A DNA stretch of 34,107 nt from an uncultured Clostridium sp. (lineage in GTDB: Bacteria; Bacillota; Clostridia; Peptostreptococcales; Peptostreptococcaceae): contig CAMBXR010000027.1 of NCBI GenBank assembly GCA_945871955.1, positions 1 to 34,107 on the forward strand. The letters are read 5' to 3'. The translations under genes and the position numbers were made by a program. This document shows positions 1-8,377 of the stretch, in pieces. The notes under the pieces were generated by a model. That model was not told where the DNA came from. It ran no database searches and saw only the letters and a program-made list of their open reading frames with translations. Numbering within the stretch: the stretch's first letter is position 1; each line of letters begins with the position of its first letter.

Positions 1-265
1 CTAACATTTCTTTTTTGTTTTTTTGTTCAAGTTCTAATTCTAATTCTACAGATCTGTCAAAGTGATCTTCTATACTTTTTTTATTTCTTCCTGTTACTAT
101 TAGAATTTCTTCTATTCCTGATGCTATGGCTTCTTCTATTATGTATTGTAGTGTTGGTTTGTCTACTATTGGTAGCATCTCTTTTGCTTGCGCTTTTGTT
201 GCAGGTAAAAATCTTGTCCCCAGTCCTGCTGCTGGTATTATCGCTTTTCTTACTGTTTGACTCAT
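1..265 (-). CDS. galU: UTP--glucose-1-phosphate uridylyltransferase, N-terminal part (cut by window edge)
   Basis: Makes UDP-glucose from UTP and glucose-1-phosphate in the cytoplasm. The first 88 codons are present; the rest lies beyond the left edge. The N-terminus shows the nucleotidyltransferase signature [20 protein letters not shown] followed by [15 protein letters not shown], which is typical of bacterial GalU and differs from the RmlA version elsewhere in this window. The ATG at 263-265 has GGGAG seven bases upstream. It follows galE by 22 bp in the same direction, so the two are very likely co-transcribed and supply UDP-glucose and UDP-galactose to the polysaccharide. Identification is firm despite truncation. 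Confidence 0.93.
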   Translation of the reverse strand, partial: MSQTVRKAIIPAAGLGTRFLPATKAQAKEMLPIVDKPTLQYIIEEAIASGIEEILIVTGRNKKSIEDHFDRSVELELELEQKNKKEML

Positions 266-287
266 TTATCTTCTCCCACACGATTTA

Positions 288-1319
288 TTATACTAACTCT
301 AATTCTTCTACTCTATATCCATTAGGATTATTACTTTGCCATCTCCATGCATCTTGGCACATTTCTTCAATACCAAACTTAGCTTCCCATCCAAGCTCTT
401 CGTTGGCCTTTTTAGGATTTGCATAACACATGGCAACATCTCCTGGTCTTCTGTCTACTATTTTATAAGCAACTTCCCTACCACTTGCTTTACTAAAGGC
501 ATTTACCATATCAAGAACGCTATAACCATTTCCTGTACCTAAGTTATAAGTAACAAGACCTGGCAAACTTTCTAATTTATCTAATGCTTTTAAATGTCCA
601 TTTGCTAAGTCTACAACATGTATGTAATCCCTAACTCCAGTTCCATCATGAGTGTTGTAGTCATCACCAAATACACTAAGTTGCTCCAGTTTTCCAACAG
701 CCACTTGAGAAACATAAGGCATTAAGTTGTTTGGTATATCATTAGGGTCCTCTCCTATTAATCCACTTTCATGAGCTCCCACTGGATTAAAGTATCTAAG
801 AATTGCCACATTTAGCTCTTTATCAGCTTTGCACATATCTCTTAGCATATCTTCTATCATAAGTTTAGTCGCTCCATAAGGATTTGTTGTACTAAGTGGG
901 AAATCCTCAGTGATTGGGCAAGTATGTGGATCTCCATATACTGTTGCCGATGAAGAGAATACAAACTTCTTCACATTGTATTTTTTCATTAAAGTTAAAA
1001 CTGTTAATGTATTTCCTAAATTATTTCTATAATACTCTAAAGGTTTTGCCACAGACTCTCCCACAGCCTTATATGCAGCAAAATGTATTACTGAATCTAT
1101 GTCGTTTTCTTTGAATACTACTTCTAATGCTTTTTCATCAGTAGTATCTAATTCATAAAATTTAAAATCTCTCTTTGTTATTTCTCTTATTCTATCAAGA
1201 ACTATAGGACAGCTATTTGAAAAATTATCAACTATAACTACGTCTTTCCCTTCATTTAATAACTCCACCACTGTGTGGCTTCCTATATATCCTGCTCCTC
1301 CAGTTACCAAAACTGCCAT
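288..1319 (-). CDS. galE: UDP-glucose 4-epimerase
   Basis: Interconverts UDP-glucose and UDP-galactose. It is an extended short-chain dehydrogenase of 343 aa, the usual GalE length. Visible features are the NAD-binding GGAGYIG (residues 7-13), SSSATVYGD around 122-130 and the catalytic YGATK pair (Tyr148, Lys152). The frame is open back to a TTG at 1337, but AAGGAG lies 9 bases before the ATG at 1317-1319 and inside that extension, so I start at the ATG ([13 protein letters not shown]). It sits 22 bp upstream of galU and 23 bp downstream of the COG2426 gene. Whether it also accepts UDP-GlcNAc cannot be told from sequence alone. Confidence 0.95.
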   Translation of the reverse strand: MAVLVTGGAGYIGSHTVVELLNEGKDVVIVDNFSNSCPIVLDRIREITKRDFKFYELDTTDEKALEVVFKENDIDSVIHFAAYKAVGESVAKPLEYYRNNLGNTLTVLTLMKKYNVKKFVFSSSATVYGDPHTCPITEDFPLSTTNPYGATKLMIEDMLRDMCKADKELNVAILRYFNPVGAHESGLIGEDPNDIPNNLMPYVSQVAVGKLEQLSVFGDDYNTHDGTGVRDYIHVVDLANGHLKALDKLESLPGLVTYNLGTGNGYSVLDMVNAFSKASGREVAYKIVDRRPGDVAMCYANPKKANEELGWEAKFGIEEMCQDAWRWQSNNPNGYRVEELELV

Positions 1320-1342
1320 TTTCTCATTCTCCTTCAAACAAT

Positions 1343-1882
1343 CTATATTTCCATTATCTTTTTATTTTTTCTTTTTTTATATATATAAAATACCATTGCT
1401 ACTAAAACTAATAGTGCAGATGCTATTATCATCTCAATAGAACCTTCTGATATATGCAGAGATACACCAAGCATTATTGCACCTGCTATGGCATTTCCTA
1501 TAAATACTCCAAATAAGGCATCTTTTATTCTCATTTTAAAAATAGAAGCCAGAGCAGCCCCACTCCATGATCCTGTAGTTGGAAGTGGTACTCCTACAAA
1601 TACTATAAGTCCTAAAATACTAGCTGCTTTTAGCTTCTTTGCACGACTTTCTATTTTTGCATCTACCCATCTTATTACTATGTTGAAATACTTTCTATGT
1701 CTTAAATAATCTATAACTTGTCTAAAAACAAGTACTACAGGTATAGATACTATGGATGAACCAATTAAGCAACTTAGATATACATATATGGGATTTAAAT
1801 CCATAGCTATTCCTAATGGTATAGCTCCTCTAAGTTCTATAACTGGTACCATAGAAATTAATATTAATTTTATATATTCCAT
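1343..1882 (-). CDS. COG2426 small integral membrane protein (putative small multidrug export family)
   Basis: A 179-aa hydrophobic protein with about four to five membrane segments and a basic C-terminus (KKRKNKK). The N-terminal [15 protein letters not shown] and central [13 protein letters not shown] motifs match the COG2426 / Sm_multidrug_ex family (PF06695). That name is historical, and I know of no well-established substrate. The ATG at 1880-1882 has AGAGGT 9 bases upstream; a TTG one codon earlier is possible. It lies between the LCP gene and galE in the same direction. Its link to polysaccharide export is only positional; family members also occur far from capsule loci. Confidence 0.8.
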   Translation of the reverse strand: MEYIKLILISMVPVIELRGAIPLGIAMDLNPIYVYLSCLIGSSIVSIPVVLVFRQVIDYLRHRKYFNIVIRWVDAKIESRAKKLKAASILGLIVFVGVPLPTTGSWSGAALASIFKMRIKDALFGVFIGNAIAGAIMLGVSLHISEGSIEMIIASALLVLVAMVFYIYKKRKNKKIMEI

Positions 1883-1960
1883 CAATAAAATACCTCTTCA
1901 TCATAATTTATAATGTCTATTCTACTTAAAAGGCATAATCCTTAGGTATGTTTTAATACT

Positions 1961-2893
1961 CTAATAATTTAATTCTATTTTACTATTATCATTTAAATAA
2001 ACATTATCTTCAAATGCTATATCATCAAATATAAACTGCTTAAGTACAACTGTAGAATTTTTATCATATAACCAAACCCAACCAGCATCTTTATAAGTTC
2101 CACCTTTTGAGTGAATTTCATCTATAATAGGGAATTGAGCTTGTTTTATTTCAACACCTTTAGATACAATATCATAAGCATTGTAAGCTAAATTTAAAAT
2201 TTGTACAAATCCCATATTAGTACTTACACATGGAAGTAATGTTTTAATCATATCTGGATATTCTGCTTTAGGCATACTCATAAACTTTGATGCCACACCT
2301 AGAATAACTTTTCTTTGTCTTCCATCTCTATAAATAGCATTGTCTATATCTCTAATACGACAATATGATATGGCTTGTTCTCCAGTTAAAGTATGTACAG
2401 TTGATGTAGTATCTGATATTTGTAGTGCTTCAATTTCTTTTTGAGTCATTTCTACATCAACGCCACCAATAGTATTTATAACATCTACCAATCCATCGAA
2501 GTCAACTTGCACGAATTTATCTATATCTATTCCAAATTCATTTTTTATAGTTTTAAATAATAGCTGATCTTTTCCCCAGAAATAAGAAGCGTTTAATTTT
2601 CCTTTTCCTTGTCCAGGTATGTCTACATATGTATCACGTGCTAGAGATGTTACTTTTATACTTTGATGGGTATTGTCTAGAGTTAATATCATCATACAGT
2701 CAGATCTGTAGGCTGATTCATTTTCTCTACCATCTGTCCCAAGTAGTAGTATATTCGTTATTCCTGCTTCAGGATTTTCCTCTGTACCTGTATTTATTTT
2801 TGTTATCTTAAAGTATAGGTATCCACCTACTGAAAGAGGTAGTATTATTAATACAAGTAGTAGAGAAATAACTATTTTCTTTGTTTTTGTCAT
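1961..2893 (-). CDS. LytR-CpsA-Psr (LCP) family cell-wall glycopolymer ligase
   Basis: LCP proteins transfer polyprenyl-phosphate-linked glycopolymers (teichoic acid, capsule) to peptidoglycan outside the membrane. The 310-aa protein has a short basic N-terminus, one membrane anchor (about residues 7-27) and an extracellular LCP domain. Visible conserved features are LLGTDGRE (50-57), the Arg63/Asp65 pair, SLARDTYVDIPG with Arg86-Asp87, KLNASY (99-104) and the basic YRDGRQRKV segment. The usual Pro in S-x-P-R-D is Ala here. The frame is open to 2953, but AGGGGG precedes the ATG at 2891-2893, so the first 20 codons are excluded. Adjacent genes suggest it anchors the polymer made in this locus. 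Confidence 0.9.
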   Translation of the reverse strand: MTKTKKIVISLLLVLIILPLSVGGYLYFKITKINTGTEENPEAGITNILLLGTDGRENESAYRSDCMMILTLDNTHQSIKVTSLARDTYVDIPGQGKGKLNASYFWGKDQLLFKTIKNEFGIDIDKFVQVDFDGLVDVINTIGGVDVEMTQKEIEALQISDTTSTVHTLTGEQAISYCRIRDIDNAIYRDGRQRKVILGVASKFMSMPKAEYPDMIKTLLPCVSTNMGFVQILNLAYNAYDIVSKGVEIKQAQFPIIDEIHSKGGTYKDAGWVWLYDKNSTVVLKQFIFDDIAFEDNVYLNDNSKIELNY

Positions 2894-2923
2894 TTTCTTC
2901 CCCCTAATTAATCTTCTTGAATT

Positions 2924-2953
2924 TTTATAATAAATCTTGCTTATAATCTTCAA
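2924..2953 (-). promoter_or_regulatory. Candidate promoter of the LCP gene
   Basis: On the minus strand TTGAAG (2948-2953) and TATAAA (2924-2929) are separated by 18 bases, about 30 bases upstream of the LCP start. This matches a sigma-A-type promoter at 4/6 and 5/6 positions. A+T-rich DNA yields chance matches, so it is only a candidate. Confidence 0.4.
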
Positions 2954-2983
2954 AATATTAACTTATTTTATATCTTAATATTT

Positions 2984-3814
2984 TCATTTACCATAACCTT
3001 TTAATATAATTAAGCTAATTTCTGGTCTATTATTAATACGAGGTATCTTAGAAGAAGTTCCTAAACCACTTGATATTATAATATCATGACCATTTATATT
3101 ATACTTTCCATAATCAAATTTAGGAAAATATCCTTGTCCTGGAGCAAATAGTCCTCCTATAAAAGGAATCCTAATTAAACCTCCATGGTAGTGTCCTCCT
3201 ATCACAATGTCTGGATTTATTATTTTAAAACCATCCCATAATACATAGCTATCTGGTATATGAGATAATAAAACTTTAAAATTATTAGTATCATTGAATT
3301 CTTGTGCAAATAAATAGTTTGATTTTTCTTTAATACTTGATATAAGATATTCGTATATTCCCCCTATTCTGATATGATTTCCATTTACAATAATATCTTT
3401 ATAATTAGATTCTAATACTACAGCTCCTGATGACTCTATATTTTTTATAAGATCATTTATGTTTTTATTTGCATATTCGTGATTTCCTAGGGAAAAGTAT
3501 ACTTGACATATATTACTTAGTTCTTTGATTAGTAATATCAATTCATCAAAATTTGATGTATCTGAATTTATCATATCTCCTGTAATAGTAATTATATCTG
3601 GGTTTTGTTCTTTAATTTTTCTTATTAGCTTTTTATTGTTTTCTCCAAATGTTTTACAATGTAGATCTGTTAATTGAACTATTTTAACTTCATTTTCTAT
3701 GTTCTTTGATTGCACTTCATATCTTCTTATTAACAGGATATTTTGAGATATATTTATGTCTATAAAAATACATAATATGAGTAATACTAATATAGTAAGT
3801 ATTATTTTTTTCAT
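2984..3814 (-). CDS. Membrane-anchored calcineurin-like metallophosphoesterase
   Basis: A 276-aa protein with one N-terminal membrane segment (about residues 3-22) followed by a calcineurin-like phosphoesterase domain. The binuclear metal-site motifs are all present: LTDLH, ITGDMIN, SLGNHEYA, LLSHIPDS and GGHYHGG. It resembles the YkuE/YaeI group of membrane-linked phosphoesterases. Likely substrates are phosphodiester or lipid-pyrophosphate compounds at the membrane, but I cannot assign one. Tyr replaces the more usual Thr in GHTHGG. It has AGAGGTG before the ATG and its own candidate promoter. Neighbours (LCP downstream, capsule upstream) suggest a role in wall-polymer metabolism, by inference only. 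Confidence 0.85.
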   Translation of the reverse strand: MKKIILTILVLLILCIFIDINISQNILLIRRYEVQSKNIENEVKIVQLTDLHCKTFGENNKKLIRKIKEQNPDIITITGDMINSDTSNFDELILLIKELSNICQVYFSLGNHEYANKNINDLIKNIESSGAVVLESNYKDIIVNGNHIRIGGIYEYLISSIKEKSNYLFAQEFNDTNNFKVLLSHIPDSYVLWDGFKIINPDIVIGGHYHGGLIRIPFIGGLFAPGQGYFPKFDYGKYNINGHDIIISSGLGTSSKIPRINNRPEISLIILKGYGK

Positions 3815-3834
3815 AAATCACCTCTAGTAAACCT

Positions 3835-3864
3835 ATTATATTAACTTATTTATATTCTTGTATA
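3835..3864 (-). promoter_or_regulatory. Candidate promoter of the metallophosphoesterase gene
   Basis: On the minus strand TATACA (3859-3864) and a perfect TATAAT (3835-3840) are spaced by 18 bases, about 20 bases upstream of the phosphoesterase ATG. It lies after the duplicated glmS end and its hairpin, where a new transcript would be needed. The leader would be short but still contains the AGAGGTG ribosome site. Confidence 0.4.
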
Positions 3865-3893
3865 GCTTTATATAAATACTCCACATTTTAACT

Positions 3894-3931
3894 TTAAGTA
3901 TAGATATAGACAATTCTATATCTATACTTAA
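3894..3931. repeat. Perfect 17-bp inverted repeat downstream of the glmS relic
   Basis: TTAAGTATAGATATAGA (3894-3910) and its exact reverse complement (3915-3931) are separated by CAAT. It occupies the position that the glmS terminator has at the intact copy. Its arm begins with the same AAGTATAGATATA string found beside that terminator (5307-5319). There is no clear T run, so termination is possible but weak. Confidence 0.75.
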
Positions 3932-3949
3932 TTTATTCAATATTTATAA

Positions 3950-4092
3950 TTATTCAACTGTAACTGATTTAGCTAAGTTTCTTGGCTTATCCACGTCTAA
4001 TCCTCTTATTATTTGATGTATGATAAGCAAGTAGTTGCATTGGTACAACTACTGTTATACTAACAAATATATCGTCAACTTTTGGTATATAA
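3950..4092 (-). pseudogene. Decayed duplicate of the 3' end of glmS
   Basis: This segment matches the last 143 or so bases of the intact glmS (5353-5495) almost base for base, including the TAA stop. In the first 57 bases from the stop the copies are essentially identical; beyond that there are scattered substitutions. One extra base near 4008 shifts the frame. Conceptually it encodes VDDIFVSITVVVPMQLLAYH, then after the shift IRGLDVDKPRNLAKSVTVE. It has no start of its own and directly follows a GT4 relic. It is best read as a recombination scar left when the adjacent GT2 gene entered downstream of glmS. Confidence 0.92.
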
Positions 4093-4111
4093 CTCCACCA
4101 TAATTAAACAT

Positions 4112-4225
4112 CTATAAATCTACATTATATTTCTCATAATCAATAAAATTTAATAATCTTATCAAACTTGTTTCTATTACCCCAATACCTAAGTTAAATG
4201 TATAAATTAAAATATCTTTTTTCAT
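4112..4225 (-). pseudogene. Relic of the N-terminus of a GT4 glycosyltransferase
   Basis: An ATG at 4223-4225 opens a 37-codon frame beginning MKKDILIYTFNLGIGVIETS, then LIRLLNFIDYEKYNVDL and a TAG. This is the N-terminal pattern of GT4 (EpsF/CapM-like) enzymes, whose usual G-G-x-E donor loop reads G-V-I-E here. About 90% of such a gene is missing: the frame stops 20 bases before the glmS relic starts. It is a broken gene abutting the scar, presumably the next gene of the cassette that supplied the neighbouring GT2. Confidence 0.78.
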
Positions 4226-4255
4226 AACTAAATACTATATATTTTCTCTTAATAT

Positions 4256-5236
4256 TTATTTTTTTATTTTTATACTTGGTAGCATTTTATACTCTTCTGA
4301 ATTGGTATATTTTTTAGCATCTTTAATTCCCTTTTTAAATGTTATATATATTTCTTTATCATTATAATTTCGTATAAATTTATATAATAAATTGCTTAAA
4401 TACCAATAATTAAAGCATATTTTATCTAATATTTTATAAAATATATTTTTATCAAGATTATATATAAACCTATGCCAAAACACATAATGATTGAATGCCT
4501 TTGAATAAAAATATTCTAATTTTAGTCCTTGAGTAGATGTTTTTGCATCTTCATGACAATATATAGCATCTGTAACAACTAATGTTTTATATCCCATTTT
4601 ATATAATTTATAAAACATTATTTGATCTTCTATCGCAGCATATCCAAATTTATCTAACCATAACTCGCTTTTAAAGTCTAAGTCTATCATAACTTCTCTT
4701 TTTATGAAAAAATTCGTTCCTGCTGCTGATTGTGCTTCATAGTATCTATCACATGATTCTAAGTTAATTCTATTATAAGACCAGCCAGAAGATTTTAATA
4801 TTGTTGTATATTTATCCTTATTAAATAATGTAGGCATTGCACCACCTAAAATCATCGATATAATACTTCTTATTCCTTTTTGAGGGAAAAATTCTAATAA
4901 TGGTCCAACACTAGCTTGTGCTTTCCCCTCTTTAATTGGCTTATATAATTTTTCAATATAATCACTATCAAAACTTATATCATCATCACAAAATAATATA
5001 TACTCACAACTTGTCTCATATAATCCATGAAGTCGCTGAGATACCATACCTTTTTTTGAATATGTAAACTTTTCATACCCTAAACGCTCTTTTGGACAAT
5101 CATATCCTTGTGGTAAAACAACTATAACTTCTTTAGGTTGTGGTTCAAGATTCCTTATACTATTAAGTAATTTTTTATATTTTTCATTAGCCTTTCCAAG
5201 AGTTCTTATTACTACTGCATAATCAATTTGACTCAC
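4256..5236 (-). CDS. GT2 family glycosyltransferase (inserted downstream of glmS)
   Basis: A 326-aa cytoplasmic GT-A fold transferase. It has an N-terminal nucleotide-binding region (YAVVIRTLGK), a metal-binding CDDD (residues 83-86), an acceptor-region EDQIMFYKLYKMGYK and a hydrophobic/basic C-terminal tail likely to touch the membrane. The start is GTG at 5234-5236 with a strong GGGAGG seven bases upstream. It is separated from the main operon by the glmS terminator and flanked by two copies of the glmS 3' end, so it appears to be a later addition. Donor and acceptor sugars are unknown. It presumably adds a residue to the repeat unit or a side branch. Confidence 0.87.
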   Translation of the reverse strand: MSQIDYAVVIRTLGKANEKYKKLLNSIRNLEPQPKEVIVVLPQGYDCPKERLGYEKFTYSKKGMVSQRLHGLYETSCEYILFCDDDISFDSDYIEKLYKPIKEGKAQASVGPLLEFFPQKGIRSIISMILGGAMPTLFNKDKYTTILKSSGWSYNRINLESCDRYYEAQSAAGTNFFIKREVMIDLDFKSELWLDKFGYAAIEDQIMFYKLYKMGYKTLVVTDAIYCHEDAKTSTQGLKLEYFYSKAFNHYVFWHRFIYNLDKNIFYKILDKICFNYWYLSNLLYKFIRNYNDKEIYITFKKGIKDAKKYTNSEEYKMLPSIKIKK

Positions 5237-5264
5237 TAAATAACCTCCCTTAAATATAATTACG

Positions 5265-5296
5265 TTCTGTTAACTTATTTATTCTAATTAACAGAA
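5265..5296. repeat. 9-bp perfect inverted repeat before the inserted GT2 gene
   Basis: TTCTGTTAA (5265-5273) and TTAACAGAA (5288-5296) flank a 14-base loop. On the minus strand the element lies between the glmS terminator and the GT2 ribosome site. It could be an operator or an RNA hairpin in the leader; nothing in the sequence decides. Confidence 0.5.
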
Positions 5297-5318
5297 CCCT
5301 AATTTTAAGTATAGATAT

Positions 5319-5348
5319 AAAAGGCATCACATTATTGTGATACCCTTT
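5319..5348 (-). terminator. Rho-independent terminator of glmS and of the main operon
   Basis: On the minus strand a 12-bp stem containing GTATCAC/GTGATGC (two G-U pairs, loop AATAAT) starts a few bases after the glmS stop and ends in CCTTTTAT. The U tract is short, so read-through is possible. It marks the probable end of the unit that starts at 33.4 kb. Confidence 0.65.
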
Positions 5349-5352
5349 TATA

Positions 5353-7179
5353 TTATTCAACTGTAACTGATTTAGCTAAGTTTCTTGGCTTATCCACGTC
5401 TAATCCTCTTATATTCGATGCATGATAAGCAAGTAACTGCATTGGTACAACAGCTGTTATACTAGCAAACATATCGTCAACTTGTGGTATATAAATTACT
5501 CTATCAGCTGATTTTTCCACTTCTGTATTTCCTTCTTGAGTTATAGCTATAACTCTAGCACCTCTCGCTCTAACTTCTTGCATATTTGAAACCATTTTTT
5601 CAAATAATTGGCTTTGAGTAGCTATGGCAACTACTGGAGTTCCTTTGTCTATTAAAGCTATACTTCCGTGTTTTAATTCACCTGCTGCGAAAGCTTCAGC
5701 ATGAACATAAGATATCTCTTTTATTTTTAAAGCACCTTCCATAGCTAAAGAGTAGTCCACTCCTCTTCCTAAGTAGAAAATATCATTTGCTTCTTTTATT
5801 TCTTCTGCTATTTGTCCAACTAACTCATTGCACTCTAATACTTTTTCTACTTGAGCTGGTATTTTTCTTAACTCTTCTATTGCAGCAAAGTATTCTTCAT
5901 CACTTATGCTTCCTTTTGTCATTGCTAAGTTTAAAGCTATCATGTAGAATGCAGTTAATTGAGTAGTGTAAGCTTTTGTTGATGCAACTGCTATTTCTGG
6001 ACCTGCCCATGTATAGAATATATCATCAGATTCTCTAGCTATAGATGAACCAACAACGTTAGTTATTGATAATACTCTAGCACCTTTAGCTTTTGCATCC
6101 CTAAGTGCTGCTAAAGTATCAGCAGTTTCTCCTGATTGACTTACTATTATTATTAAAGTATTTTCATCTACAAATGGATCTGAGTATCTAAACTCTGATG
6201 CTATATCAGCTATTACTGGTATTTTTGCAAATTTTTCTATAGCATATTTACCAACAAGTCCTGCATGATAAGCAGTACCACATGCAACTATATAAACTTT
6301 GTTTATTTTGTCTAAATCTTCTTTAGTTATTTTTATATCATCTAATTTGATTCTTCCATTTTCATCTAATCTTCTCATTAATGTATCTTCAACACCCTTT
6401 GGTTGTTCATACATTTCTTTTGTCATAAAACAGTCATATCCACCTTTTGATGCAGCTTCTATATCCCAGTTTATTTCATTTATTTTTTTCTCAACTACAT
6501 TTTTATTTTCATCTAATATAGTTACTTTTGCTCCTTGCATATGTACATATTCGTCATTTTCTAAGAATATTACATCTCTAGTGTATTTTAGTATGGCAGG
6601 TATATCAGATGCTATGAAGTTTTCATCTTCTCCCACACCTACTATTAGAGGACTGTCTTTTCTTACTGCTACTAATTCATTATTGTTATCTTTACAAACA
6701 ACACCTAAAGCATAAGCTCCTCTTAATTTTTCTGTAGCTTTGTAAACAGCTTCTAATAAATTTCCTTCATAGAACTTGTCCACTAAATGAGCCACAACTT
6801 CTGTATCTGTTTGAGATAAGAATACATATCCTTCAGATTGTAATTCTTCTCTTAATTCTAAGTAGTTTTCTATTATTCCGTTATGTACTACTGCTATTGT
6901 TTTTTCTTTGTTGAAATGAGGATGTGAGTTCACATCTGATGGTTCTCCGTGAGTTGCCCATCTAGTATGTCCTATTCCTAAGCCTCCGTTTATTGGATTA
7001 GCAGTTAAATCATCTGCTAATACTTGTAATCTTCCTTTAAATTTTCTTACTGATAATTCTTCTCCTATATTTACAGCAACTCCTGCTGAGTCGTATCCTC
7101 TGTATTCTAATTTAGAAAGTCCTTCTACTAAAACTTCTGTCGCTTGTCTATTTCCTAAATATCCAACTATTCCGCACAT
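5353..7179 (-). CDS. glmS: Glutamine--fructose-6-phosphate aminotransferase (isomerizing)
   Basis: Converts fructose-6-phosphate and glutamine to glucosamine-6-phosphate, the first step to UDP-GlcNAc. The 608 aa are full length. There is an N-terminal class-II glutamine amidotransferase domain with nucleophile Cys2 (MCGIVGYLG), GHTRWATHGEP and HNGIIENY, then two SIS sugar isomerase domains with SQSGETADT and STKAYTTQL. The C-terminus DKPRNLAKSVTVE is the universal GlmS tail. AAGGAG lies about 12 bases before the ATG. It is the last gene before a terminator, so hexosamine supply appears tied to polysaccharide synthesis. Only 71 bp separate it from the gene before, with no glmS-ribozyme core visible. 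Whether another glmS copy exists in the genome is unknown. Confidence 0.97.
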   Translation of the reverse strand: MCGIVGYLGNRQATEVLVEGLSKLEYRGYDSAGVAVNIGEELSVRKFKGRLQVLADDLTANPINGGLGIGHTRWATHGEPSDVNSHPHFNKEKTIAVVHNGIIENYLELREELQSEGYVFLSQTDTEVVAHLVDKFYEGNLLEAVYKATEKLRGAYALGVVCKDNNNELVAVRKDSPLIVGVGEDENFIASDIPAILKYTRDVIFLENDEYVHMQGAKVTILDENKNVVEKKINEINWDIEAASKGGYDCFMTKEMYEQPKGVEDTLMRRLDENGRIKLDDIKITKEDLDKINKVYIVACGTAYHAGLVGKYAIEKFAKIPVIADIASEFRYSDPFVDENTLIIIVSQSGETADTLAALRDAKAKGARVLSITNVVGSSIARESDDIFYTWAGPEIAVASTKAYTTQLTAFYMIALNLAMTKGSISDEEYFAAIEELRKIPAQVEKVLECNELVGQIAEEIKEANDIFYLGRGVDYSLAMEGALKIKEISYVHAEAFAAGELKHGSIALIDKGTPVVAIATQSQLFEKMVSNMQEVRARGARVIAITQEGNTEVEKSADRVIYIPQVDDMFASITAVVPMQLLAYHASNIRGLDVDKPRNLAKSVTVE

Positions 7180-7250
7180 ATTCGTCCAAATCTCCTTTTA
7201 AAGGTTAATTTTCATTAATAAAATTTATAATTACTTTTAATCCTTTTAAA

Positions 7251-8348
7251 CTATTTCTCATATCTATTTATACTCTCTATAACTTTATCTATATCAAACT
7301 TACTCATTTCAGGATATATAGGTAAACTTAATATTTCATCTGCTATACTTTCAGCTATAGGCAATCTTCCTATCATATCACTATATTCTTTATATGCTTC
7401 TTGTTTATGTATTGGAACCGGATAATGAATCATTGTACTTATTCCTTGTTCCTCTAAATATTTTTGTAAATCTTCTCTGTTATTAGTTCTTATGATAAAT
7501 TGATGCCATACAGGATTTATATCTTTATGTACATAAGGTAATATTATATTTTTATTGTTGATTTTATTTAAATAATTACTAGCTACTTCTTTTCTATAAG
7601 CATTCCACTCATCTAAATATCTCAATTTAACTCTTAATACAGCTGCTTGCATCTCATCTAATCTAGAATTAAACCCCTTGTACTCATTAAAGTATTTTTT
7701 ATTAGAACCATAATTTCTCAAAGTTCTTATTTTATTTGCTAAATCTTCATCATTTGTAGTTATGGCTCCTGCATCTCCTAATGCACCTAAATTCTTACCT
7801 GGATAAAAACTTATTCCTGCTGCATCTCCTAAGCTTCCAGTTTTCTTTCCTTTATAAGTTGCCCCTTGAGATTGAGCATTATCTTCTATAACTTTTAAGT
7901 TATATTTTCTTGCTATTTCATTAATAGGATCCATATCACAAGGTTGTCCGTATAAATGTACTGCCATTATTGCCTTTGTCTTATCTGTTATTGCACTTTC
8001 TATAAGAGTTGGATCTATGTTATAAGTTCTGTTATCAGGTTCAACAAAAATAGGAGTAGCACCTGCATAACTTACAGCTAATGCAGTAGCTATATAAGTA
8101 TTAGATGGTACTATTACTTCATCTCCCTCTCCAATTCCATATCCTCTTAATATTAAGTGCAATGCTTCTAATCCATTGCCCACACCTATACAGTACTTTG
8201 TTCCACAATACGTTGCAAATTCTTCTTCAAATTTTTCCACTTCTTTTCCAAGTATATACCAATTAGAATCATATACTCTTTCTATAGCTTGCATTATTTC
8301 ATTTTTTATTTTATCGTGCATAGGTCTCATATCTAAAAACTTAACCAT
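7251..8348 (-). CDS. fdtB: DegT/DnrJ/EryC1/StrS aminotransferase, FdtB/QdtB-type (dTDP-3-keto-6-deoxyhexose 3-transaminase)
   Basis: A PLP-dependent sugar aminotransferase of 365 aa. The PLP lysine is Lys185 in [26 protein letters not shown] (153-163) holds the PLP-ring Asp156. The sequence opens with FLDMRP, typical of the FdtB/QdtB group. With the ketoisomerase two genes upstream, it should aminate C3 of a dTDP-3-keto-6-deoxyhexose to give dTDP-Fuc3N or dTDP-Qui3N. AAAGGAG is 7 bases before the ATG. The gene context argues against a PglE-type 4-aminotransferase, though the 4,6-dehydratase at the far end of the locus makes that worth testing. The choice between the fdtB and qdtB symbols is not settled by sequence. 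Confidence 0.85.
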   Translation of the reverse strand: MVKFLDMRPMHDKIKNEIMQAIERVYDSNWYILGKEVEKFEEEFATYCGTKYCIGVGNGLEALHLILRGYGIGEGDEVIVPSNTYIATALAVSYAGATPIFVEPDNRTYNIDPTLIESAITDKTKAIMAVHLYGQPCDMDPINEIARKYNLKVIEDNAQSQGATYKGKKTGSLGDAAGISFYPGKNLGALGDAGAITTNDEDLANKIRTLRNYGSNKKYFNEYKGFNSRLDEMQAAVLRVKLRYLDEWNAYRKEVASNYLNKINNKNIILPYVHKDINPVWHQFIIRTNNREDLQKYLEEQGISTMIHYPVPIHKQEAYKEYSDMIGRLPIAESIADEILSLPIYPEMSKFDIDKVIESINRYEK

Positions 8349-8377
8349 TTAAATACTCCTTTTTCTATATATTAATT

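Larger units (their letters stand above)
3815..4255. other. 441-bp intergenic stretch made of recombination debris
   Basis: There is no intact gene here. Reading on the minus strand from the right it holds a decayed GT4 N-terminus (4112-4225), a frameshifted copy of the glmS 3' end (3950-4092), a long perfect inverted repeat (3894-3931), and a candidate promoter for the phosphoesterase (3835-3864). These parts are entered separately. Confidence 0.8.

Noticed and set aside
81-281. An open frame of 66 codons on the minus strand over galU
   Set aside because: It is out of frame with the clear GalU protein and low in complexity (Asn/Ser/Thr-rich).
1886-1960. Hairpin CATACC...GGATTATG after the LCP gene as a terminator
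   Set aside because: The stem is short, bulged and lacks a T run.
7180-7250. glmS ribozyme upstream of glmS
   Set aside because: The gap is only 71 bases, strongly A+T-rich, without the conserved G-rich core; the preceding sequence codes for the aminotransferase.
7251-8348. DegT enzyme as a PglE-type aminotransferase for bacillosamine, since CapD/PglF and PglC-like genes are present
   Set aside because: It is embedded in an RmlA-RmlB-ketoisomerase block, and no PglD-type acetyltransferase is intact. A dTDP-3-amino sugar role explains the context better, though it is not excluded.
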